This document shows positions 54,930 through 64,000 of a DNA stretch of 64,000 nt, piece after piece (positions within the stretch are counted from its first letter, which is position 1; each line of letters starts with the position of its first letter). Origin of the DNA: JBEVJK01 sp963791325 (GTDB lineage: Bacteria > Pseudomonadota > Alphaproteobacteria > Rhizobiales > Rhizobiaceae); contig CAWBRU010000002.1 in NCBI GenBank assembly GCA_963791325.1, positions 434,001-498,000 on the forward strand. Direction: 5' to 3'. A program made the position numbers and the translations under genes. The notes beneath the pieces are model-generated. The model made no database searches, was not told where the DNA came from, and saw only the letters and a list, made by a program, of their open reading frames with translations.

Positions 54930-55358
54930 CTACCCGGTTTCCGCGGCAGCCTCGAGCTTTTCCATGTCGTCGTCGCTCAGGCCGAAATGGTGGCCGATCT
55001 CGTGGATCAGCACATGCACGACGATGTCGCCCAGCGTCTCCTCGTTCTCGGCCCAGTAATCGAGGATCGCCCGACGGTAGAGCGTGATCCGGTTCGGCCC
55101 CTCGCCGGTCTGCGGGTTCCAGCGTTCGGCAATGCCGCGGCCTTCGAACAGGCCCAGAAGGTCGAACGGCGTTTCCAGCGACAGGTCGTCCATGATCTCG
55201 TCGGTCGGAAAATCGGCGAGCTGGATGACGATTTCCCCGGTGAGGGTGCGGAACTCGTCGGGCAGGTGGGCATAGGCTTCGAGAGCCACCAGCTCGAGCT
55301 CGTCAAGCGATGGGGAAAGCTGGTCATGCCAGGCGCGGGTCTGATAGATTCGGGCCAT
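54930..55358 (-). CDS. Metallopeptidase-family (zincin) protein
   Basis: A 142-residue protein of the minimal zincin family PF06262. The zinc motif is VLIHEIGHHFGLSDDDMEKL, with H-E-x-x-H. NRITLYRRAILDYWAENEET precedes it. These are small cytoplasmic proteins conserved in Alphaproteobacteria and Actinobacteria, related to minigluzincins and usually without a known substrate. ATG 55358 begins MARIYQTRAWHDQL. It is divergent from the imuA cassette. Confidence 0.85.
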   Translation of the reverse strand: MARIYQTRAWHDQLSPSLDELELVALEAYAHLPDEFRTLTGEIVIQLADFPTDEIMDDLSLETPFDLLGLFEGRGIAERWNPQTGEGPNRITLYRRAILDYWAENEETLGDIVVHVLIHEIGHHFGLSDDDMEKLEAAAETG

Positions 55359-55558
55359 GATATCCTCTGAGCGCATATAGCTTGTCCGTGCGGCGCTTAC
55401 GAGGTCTTTCCCGGCTGGCGGCGGCGGTCGCCCCTTCGGCCCGCATCGCCCCCACAGCTTAGGATTACCTCTTGTTTCCATTGTACAATTTGAGATTGCA
55501 AGGAATAAATTCTTCTCGGAGTCCGCTTGACTCGCGGCGCCGGCTCTGGAATCCATAG

Positions 55559-55573
55559 GAACATAACAGGAAC
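55559..55573. promoter_or_regulatory. LexA (SOS) box GAAC-N7-GAAC
   Basis: GAAC (55559-55562), seven bases, then GAAC (55570-55573). This direct repeat is the known LexA operator of Alphaproteobacteria. It lies two bases before the first ATG of imuA, so LexA would block transcription of imuA-imuB-dnaE2, or translation starts further in. Confidence 0.8.
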
Positions 55574-55575
55574 AG

Positions 55576-56564
55576 ATGGCGGAAGTGGCCGGCATGGCAA
55601 GGCGAGCCATGGCGCAAGCGGCTATTCATGCCCTGCGCCGCGACATTGCACGGATCGAAGGCATCTTGCCCGAGCCTATGGCCGCGGCAGCGGCGCCGTT
55701 GCGGCACACCCAGATGCCGGAACGGACAGCCGCCTGAGCCCTTGGGTTGCGACCGGCGCGGCAGGCTTCGACCAGGCGCTCGGTGGCGGGCTGCCGGCCG
55801 CTGCGCTCACCGAGGTGCACGGGGCGGCCGGCCGCGACGCTGGGGCACTGACCGGCTTTGCCCTGGCGCTTGTCCGGCGCCTTGTCGATCGCCGGGCGCT
55901 GCGGCCGCTGCTTTGGGTGGCGATCGGCCAGACGGCGTCCGATCTGGGCCTGCCCTATCCGCCCGGCCTTGCCGGGCTCTTCGGCCTGCCGCCCGAAGCC
56001 CTGCTGCTGGCTGAGGCAGCCAAGCTCGCCGATGGCCTGTGGATTGCGGAAGAGGCGGCGCGGCTGCCGGCACTGGCGGCGGTCATACTCGAGGTCGAAG
56101 GCAATCCGGGCCGTCTCGACCTGACCGCCACCCGCCGCCTGCACCGCCGCGCGCAGGCGGCGGGACGGCCGGTGTTGCTGCTGCGCCATTCGGGCTTGCC
56201 CGAGCCGACCGCGGCCCCCGTGCGGCTGCTGGTCGCGCCGGCCGCGGCGGCCCCGCGCCACACCCTCTCCGGTCCGCTGCCCGAGGCAATCGGCCGGCCG
56301 GCCTTCACCGTCGCCATCGGCAAGAGCCGCACGGCCCTGCCGGGCACCTTCATTCTGGAGTGGAACCCCCATGACAGCGCTTTTCAGGAACGGCGGCCGC
56401 AGGATTCTCGCTTTGTGGTTCCCGCATCTTCCCTCGGACCGCATCTTTCGCCGGCGCTTGGGGAGGTCGTGGCGCTGCCGGAGGCAGCCGGTGCAGCCGC
56501 CGCTCGTCTTCAGCTGGCACGAGAACAACACCCAGCGCATCGCCACGCTCGACGAACGGGCTGA
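55576..56564 (+). pseudogene. imuA: ImuA, SOS mutagenesis protein, one frameshift
   Basis: The N-terminus in the first frame reads MAQAAIHALRRDIARIEGIL (from ATG 55609; ATG 55576 and 55594 are also in frame). The next frame begins with a RecA-like domain (SRLSPWVATGAAGFDQALGG, then GLPAAALTEVHGAAGRDAGA) and continues to PGTFILEWN. One base is missing between about 55650 and 55735. A Walker-A-like loop is present but lacks the classic GKS. ImuA associates with ImuB and RecA in SOS mutagenesis. The read-through C-terminus overlaps imuB by 194 bp, which may be partly non-functional. Confidence 0.75.
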
Positions 56565-58046
56565 GGCGCTGGCACTGAGGGTCGGCATGGGCATTGCCGA
56601 TGCGCGCGCCATGCACCCGGCCATCGAGGTGCTGGAGGCCGAACCCGAGGCCGACCGCAAAGTGCTGGAGGGATTGGCCGACTGGTGCGACCGCTACACC
56701 CCGCTGGTGGCGCTTGACCCGCCTGACGGACTTTATCTCGACATCACCGGCTGCGCGCATCTGTTCGGCGGTGAAAAGCCGATGCTGGATGATCTGTTGA
56801 TGCGGCTTTTCGAGCAGGGGTTCGATGTCCGGGCCGGGCTGGCTTCCACCCCGGGCGCAGCCTGGGCCGCGGCGCGCTTCGGCGCAGCCAGCGCAATTCC
56901 AGGAGAAGTGGGGACCGGTTCTCCGGCTGGAATTGCGCCAAAGGAAATTATCGCGGCCGGCGAGGAGGAGACCCTGCTGGCACCGCTGCCGCTCGCCGCC
57001 TTGCGCCTCGACGCCGCAGTGATCCGCAGTTTGGAAAGTGTTGGCTTACGTACAGCGGGGGCGATCCTGTCGGCACCGCGGGCGCCTCTGGTGCGCCGTT
57101 TCGGCCGCGAACTCCTGATGCGGCTCGACCAGGCCGTCGGCCGGCTGGAGGAGGCGATCTCGCCGCGCCTGCCGGTGCCGCCTTTGTCGGTCGAGCGCGC
57201 CTTGGCCGAGCCGATCGTGCTCAGCGAGGAGATCGAGAGCCTGGTCGGCCTGCTTGCCGGGACCTTGAAGACGGATCTCGAGCGGCGGGACGAAGGTGCG
57301 CGCCGTCTGCAGCTTGCTTTGTTTCGCGTCGATGCCGCGGTCTGCCGCATCGAGATCGGCACCTCACGGCCGCTGCGCGAACCGCGGCTGATCAAGCGGC
57401 TGTTTCACGAAAGGCTTGCCGTACTCGGCAGCGAGATCGATGCCGGCTTCGGTTTTGAGCTGGTACGGCTCTCCGCGCTTGCGGTCGCCCCGTTCGCGAT
57501 CGAGCAGACGGATCTGTCAGGCCGGGCTAACGATGACGGCGAGGCGCTCGCGCTGTTTGCCGACCGGGTGCGTGCCCGGCTCGGGCGCGAGGCGCTCAGC
57601 GTGCCGGCAGCGGTCGCCAGCCATCTGCCTGAGCGTGCGGTGCGGCTGGCGCCGTTCGCCGAAGCAGGGGTGCCTCTTGCCGCGGCAGACGCCGGTTTTT
57701 CGTCCGCCACCGCGCAAGATGAGGGACCAGCAGCAGCCGCGGCAACGGAGGGCCGCGTGCGCCCGGTACGGCTGCTGCGCCGGCCCGAGCCGGTCGACGT
57801 GTCGGCCAGCGAGGTGCCGGAGGGTCCGCCCAAGACGTTCCGCTGGCGGCGGGCCATCCACCGGGTAACCCGGGCGGAAGGTCCTGAGCGGATCGCGCCC
57901 GAATGGTGGCGGCAAGACGATCAGACGCCGACGCGTGACTATTTCCGCATCGAGGATGGCGATGGCCGCCGCTTCTGGCTGTTCCGGCAGGGGCTTTACG
58001 GCGCCGCCGCGGCGCCGCCGCGCTGGTTCATTCACGGCATTTTCGC

Positions 58047-58050
<4 letters not shown>
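56371..58050 (+). CDS. imuB: ImuB, catalytically inactive Y-family polymerase-like protein
   Basis: A 559-residue protein. RRILALWFPHLPSDRI replaces the D-x-D-x-F-F catalytic motif of Y-family polymerases, and YLDITGCAHLFGG replaces the S-x-D-E motif, so it should be non-catalytic. ImuB is known to bridge ImuA, DnaE2 and the beta clamp. The palm-to-little-finger segment contains an unusual stretch AIPGEVGTGSPAGIAPKE, encoded by a 48-bp hairpin element (56891-56938). The little finger (RPLREPRLIKRLFHERLAVL) and a C-terminal WRRAIHRVTRAEGPERIAPE domain are normal. The stop overlaps the dnaE2 start (ATGA). Confidence 0.9.
56891..56938. repeat. Single-hairpin relative of the dispersed repeat, in frame in imuB
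   Basis: GCGCAATTCC (56891-56900) is complementary to GGAATTGCGC (56929-56938), with GGAGAA/TTCTCC inside. It resembles the first hairpin of the repeats at 23317 and 43233 (GCAATTCCAGGA...GGAATTGC). It is 48 bp, exactly 16 codons, and does not break the imuB frame. Confidence 0.65.
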
Positions 58051-61347
<3,297 letters not shown>

Positions 61348-61381
61348 CGCGGGGTTGCCGATCGGGGGGTCCCCGGCCGAG

Positions 61382-61475
61382 GCGGCCCTTACTTCAAAGG
61401 CCGCCGATCACACATTCGCCACCCGAGATGGTGCGATTCATACCGGCAAATGGTTGGTTCGCACCATTTGGTGCA
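61382..61475. terminator. Hairpins downstream of dnaE2
   Basis: GGCGGCC/GGCCGCC (61382-61388 and 61400-61406), ATGGTGCGA/TCGCACCAT (61429-61437 and 61460-61468), and the small palindrome GCACCATTTGGTGC (61462-61475). They lie between the convergent dnaE2 and Trm112 genes. No T-tract is seen, so termination is an inference from position. Confidence 0.45.
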
Positions 61476-61487
61476 CGGTTCGGGCCC

Positions 61488-61703
61488 TTAGCGGCGCGGT
61501 CCGGCACCCTCAGCGGCGAGCGGCCGCGCCTCCGAAGGGAGCATGATCGGGATGCCGTCGCGCACCGGGTAGGCGAGCTTGGCGACGGTCGAGATCAGCT
61601 CGGCTGCGGCCGGATCCCAAGTGAGCGGTCCCTTGGTCAGCGGACAGGCCATCAGTTCGAGCAGCCGCGGATCGAGCTTGGCGTCGCGGGCGATTTCCGT
61701 CAT
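61488..61703 (-). CDS. Trm112-family protein
   Basis: A 71-residue protein. LDPRLLELMACPLTKGPLTW and LAYPVRDGIPIMLPSEARPL are the Trm112 (UPF0434) signature. In bacteria these small proteins are orphan relatives of the methyltransferase activator Trm112, and bacterial members usually keep only part of the zinc site; here one Cys is present. It follows the Lon-N gene by 15 bp on the same strand, a conserved arrangement in Alphaproteobacteria. Confidence 0.9.
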   Translation of the reverse strand: MTEIARDAKLDPRLLELMACPLTKGPLTWDPAAAELISTVAKLAYPVRDGIPIMLPSEARPLAAEGAGPRR

Positions 61704-61718
61704 CTTTTCCGAACGTCC

Positions 61719-62390
61719 CTATTGCAGACTGGAACCGAAATCGTCCTGCTCGCGGGCCAGCGCCATCTCGGTAATGGCAATCAGGGTCTCGGCACGTGTC
61801 TTCAGGTCCGGCGCCTCGAGCAGCGCTTGCTTCTCGGCCGCGCCATACGGCGCCATCATCGACAAAGCATTGACCAGCATGGCATTTTCGGCACGGCTGA
61901 CGCTCTCCCAATCGGCCTCCAGACCATTGGCGTCGAGGTAGGCGCGGAACGCCTTGAGCAGCGCCGGCCGGTTGACCTCGCGCGCCGCCTGCTCCTCGGC
62001 CAGATCGGCGGCAAACGGCACCACCCGGCATTGCCTGAACGGCGTCTTGGCGGTCAGCTCCTCGACCACCCGGAACCGGCATACGCCTTGCAAGGCAATG
62101 AGGTAGCGGCCATCGCCGCTCTCGGCAAAGGAGGTGATGCGGCCGAGGCAGCCGACCTGGCAGATCTCCGGCTCGCCGTCCGGCTTGAGGGCCCCGTCGA
62201 GCGCCGGCTGGATCATGCCGACCAGCCGGCGGCCGCCGACCGCCTCGTCGATCATCTGCAGATAGCGCGGCTCGAAAATATTGAGCGGCATGCGGCCGCC
62301 CGGAAGCAGAAGCGCCGCCGACAGCGGAAACAGGGGTACCACATCCGGCAAGTCGCCCGCGCGTCGGTAGTGAGCATTTCCCGCTTGCAA
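61719..62390 (-). CDS. LON peptidase N-terminal (substrate-binding) domain protein
   Basis: A 223-residue protein. LPDVVPLFPLSAALLLPGGR and MPLNIFEPRYLQMIDEAVGG are the Lon-N (PUA-like) motifs. It lacks the AAA+ and protease domains of Lon, so it is a stand-alone Lon-N, probably a substrate adaptor. VSRAENAMLVNALSMMAPYG and KQALLEAPDLKTRAETLIAI form the helical end. TTG 62390, preceded by GGAGACACACGG, is the likely start. It lies between thioredoxin and Trm112, as in many Hyphomicrobiales. Confidence 0.85.
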   Translation of the reverse strand: MQAGNAHYRRAGDLPDVVPLFPLSAALLLPGGRMPLNIFEPRYLQMIDEAVGGRRLVGMIQPALDGALKPDGEPEICQVGCLGRITSFAESGDGRYLIALQGVCRFRVVEELTAKTPFRQCRVVPFAADLAEEQAAREVNRPALLKAFRAYLDANGLEADWESVSRAENAMLVNALSMMAPYGAAEKQALLEAPDLKTRAETLIAITEMALAREQDDFGSSLQ

Positions 62391-62469
62391 GGCCGTGTGT
62401 CTCCGTCCCCCTTGCCAATGTGGCGCAGCCGGCCCTGCCCACAAGGGGCGGCGCTGCCGGCTTCTGCCT

Positions 62470-63477
62470 TTAGGAAAACAGCAGCGACGACAATTTGCGC
62501 CGCGCGGCGAGCGTCGCCTCGTCGGCAAAGCCCCAGGCCTCGAACAGCTTGAGCAGCTGCGCCCGCGCGCCGTCATCGTTCCAGCCGCGGTCGGCCTTGA
62601 CGATGGCCAGCAGAAGGTCGGCTGCTTCGCCGCGCTTGCCCTCGGCGTTGCGGACCATGGCGAGATCGAAGCGGGCCTGGTGGTCGCCCGGATCGGCGTC
62701 AAGCCGGCGCTCGAGTTCGGCGGCGTTGGACAGCCCCGCGGCCTGCTCAGCCAGCGCCATCTTGGCGCGCACGGCAGCCAGCGCCGGCGCCTCCGGCTGG
62801 CCTTGGGGTGCGCCGGCGAGCACCTGCGCGGCGCCTTCGGCATTGCCGGATTCAAACATCAGATCGGCAAGCCCGCCCAGCGCCTCGACATTTTCCGGCT
62901 GCTCGGCGAGGACGTCCGACAAGATCTCCGCGGCGAGCTGAGCGTCGCCGGCCTGGCGCGCCTCGGCCGCGGCCGCCAGCGCCTCGGCGACGCCGGCTTG
63001 CCCGCCATCCTTGCCGGCCACCCGCTCGATGAACTCGCGGATCTGGCTTTCGGGAACCGCTCCCATGAAGCCGTCGACCGGGCGCCCGTCCTTGAACGCG
63101 ATCACGGCCGGGATCGACTGGATGCCGAGCTGACCGGGGATTGTCGGGTGGTCGTCGATGTTCATCTTCACCAGTTTCACCCGCCCGCGCGCCTCGCGCA
63201 CCGCTTTCTCCAGCGCCGGGGTGAGCTGCTTGCACGGACCGCACCACGGCGCCCAGAAATCGACCAGCACCGCCTGCTTGCGCGATTCCTGCAGCACGTC
63301 CTGGGCGAAGCCTGCCGTGGTGGTGTCGCGGATCAAGTCTGCCGGGGACGGGTCGCCGACGCCGGGCGCCGTGGGGGGCGCCGCCGGCGCCTGGGTACCG
63401 CCGGGGGCCGTGCCGAAGGCGACGTTCGAGGGCTGGTAGCCGCCTGAAGCCCGGTAGGGATTGCTCGAATTGCTCAT
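62470..63477 (-). CDS. Thioredoxin-TPR protein (CnoX/YbbN-like)
   Basis: A 335-residue protein. The thioredoxin domain (about 48-155) contains VLVDFWAPWCGPCKQLTPAL, with Trp78-Cys79-Gly-Pro-Cys82, so both redox Cys are present. IQSIPAVIAFKDGRPVDGFM holds the cis-Pro. The C-terminal half has TPR-like repeats (LAAAAEARQAGDAQLAAEIL, then ALGGLADLMFESGNAEGAAQ). This is the CnoX/YbbN chaperedoxin organisation, which protects proteins with GroEL/DnaK. ATG 63477 (MSNSSNPYRA) is the usual start. Confidence 0.9.
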   Translation of the reverse strand: MSNSSNPYRASGGYQPSNVAFGTAPGGTQAPAAPPTAPGVGDPSPADLIRDTTTAGFAQDVLQESRKQAVLVDFWAPWCGPCKQLTPALEKAVREARGRVKLVKMNIDDHPTIPGQLGIQSIPAVIAFKDGRPVDGFMGAVPESQIREFIERVAGKDGGQAGVAEALAAAAEARQAGDAQLAAEILSDVLAEQPENVEALGGLADLMFESGNAEGAAQVLAGAPQGQPEAPALAAVRAKMALAEQAAGLSNAAELERRLDADPGDHQARFDLAMVRNAEGKRGEAADLLLAIVKADRGWNDDGARAQLLKLFEAWGFADEATLAARRKLSSLLFS

Positions 63478-63553
63478 GTCCGTCCTTTGCAGCTTGCCCG
63501 GCGCCTCAGCCCACCGGCGGGCGGGCGCGGTGATTCCGGCCAGCATGTGGCGA

Positions 63554-64000
63554 TCATTCGGAGACTTTCAAGATAGCAGGTTCATGGCCGGTTGCGCGCA
63601 GAAATCGGACGAGATCGTCGCGCCCGATCTGGGTGGTGGCGTCATTGGTGAGCGGATGGGCGTTGATCAGCGCGTGCTGCATCAGCGCGCTGTCCAGCAC
63701 CACTTTCACCTGGCCGCCGCGGTCGTTCAGGGCGCCGAACGCGGTCACAGCGCCGGGCGTGACGCCGAGCAGCGCGACCAGCGCCTCGGGCTTGCCGAAG
63801 GATAGCCGGCTTTGCGCGCCGAGCGTCTTGTGCAGGGTCTTCAAATCGATCACCGCCTCTTCCTCGGCGGTGACGAGAAAAAAGTTGTCCTTCTTGTCCT
63901 TGAGGAACAGGTTCTTGGTGTGCCCGCCGGCGAGCTCGCCGCGCAGCGTCTGCGATTGAGCAACGGTGAACAGCGGCGCGTGCGTCACCGTGGTCACGGC
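63554..64000 (-). CDS. PrdX/ProX-type aminoacyl-tRNA deacylase, 5' end outside window
   Basis: At least 147 residues. HAPLFTVAQSQTLRGELAGG and HTKNLFLKDKKDNFFLVTAE are the YbaK/ProX signature, and ALVALLGVTPGAVTAFGALN follows. These proteins clear mischarged Ala-tRNA(Pro) and similar species. The reading frame stays open at the right edge and the family has about 20 more N-terminal residues, so the real start is outside the window (a GTG at 63997 is in frame but probably internal). It is followed by the thioredoxin gene on the same strand. Confidence 0.85.
   Translation of the reverse strand, partial: AVTTVTHAPLFTVAQSQTLRGELAGGHTKNLFLKDKKDNFFLVTAEEEAVIDLKTLHKTLGAQSRLSFGKPEALVALLGVTPGAVTAFGALNDRGGQVKVVLDSALMQHALINAHPLTNDATTQIGRDDLVRFLRATGHEPAILKVSE

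Noticed and set aside
61348..62552. Continuation of the dnaE2 frame to 1,501 codons as a natural C-terminal extension
   Set aside because: It results from the extra base near 61161 and overlaps the real Lon-N and Trm112 genes; the natural DnaE2 end exists in the adjacent frame.

Overview
The window is high-GC DNA from an alphaproteobacterium, most likely of the order Hyphomicrobiales (Rhizobiales). The evidence is gene order and regulatory grammar. hemC-hemD-mitofilin-like-hemY is divergent from tsaD-gpsA-YciI-EVE. The order ffh-chorismate mutase-rpsP is present. A thioredoxin/Lon-N/Trm112 cluster is present. An imuA-imuB-dnaE2 cassette is preceded by a GAAC-N7-GAAC LexA box. A genus cannot be named from sequence reading alone.

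Layout. 0-6.8 kb: the edge of a membrane sensor, a Rap1a-like lipoprotein, an MFS exporter, an AraC regulator with a VOC protein, then a YafY/WYL regulator with an MGMT-like protein, a DJ-1 protein and a 58-residue DUF1127-like protein. The last genes share a palindromic operator-like site. 6.8-9.3 kb: a polysaccharide pyruvyl transferase (frameshifted) and a flippase. 9.7-12.5 kb: a sugar-type ABC importer (binding protein, permease, ATPase), all frameshifted. 12.6-18 kb: a TetR regulator, an acetylpolyamine-type deacetylase, and a branched-chain-type ABC importer in which the binding protein is fused to the first ATPase and one permease is missing. 18-22.5 kb: an SDR, an epoxide-hydrolase-like protein, a VOC protein and a flavin monooxygenase. 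22.8-30.4 kb: stress and small hypothetical genes, an SNase-like nuclease, an MscS channel and a PAS-HWE kinase. 30.4-31.7 kb: a second MFS exporter. 31.7-37.9 kb: leftward tetrapyrrole operon hemC-hemD-COG4223-hemY-terB-GATase. 37.9-42 kb: rightward tsaD-gpsA-YciI-EVE-methyltransferase-DUF1761. 42-44.4 kb: a LysR regulator, a DUF1127 protein, a two-hairpin repeat and an IS481-family element. 44.4-48.8 kb: a lytic transglycosylase, an SH3 protein, ffh, chorismate mutase and rpsP. 48.8-53.3 kb: a secreted hydrolase, asd, leuB, ridA and leuD on the minus strand. 53.3-55.4 kb: an FAD oxidoreductase, DUF1737 and a zincin. 55.6-61.3 kb: imuA-imuB-dnaE2. 61.5-64 kb: Trm112, Lon-N, thioredoxin and a PrdX-type deacylase running off the edge.

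Two features stand out. First, about twenty breaks in otherwise well-conserved genes can each be repaired by removing one C from the plus strand. Most lie in 9.9-20.1 kb, with single cases in the HWE kinase, the IS481 transposase and dnaE2. This looks more like a systematic base-call or consensus problem than ordinary gene decay. Second, a dispersed hairpin repeat shapes gene ends and coding sequence. Two roughly 100-bp copies begin exactly at the TAG stop of the gene before them. An IS481 element sits in the CTAG at the end of one copy. A 48-bp single-hairpin relative is read in frame inside imuB.
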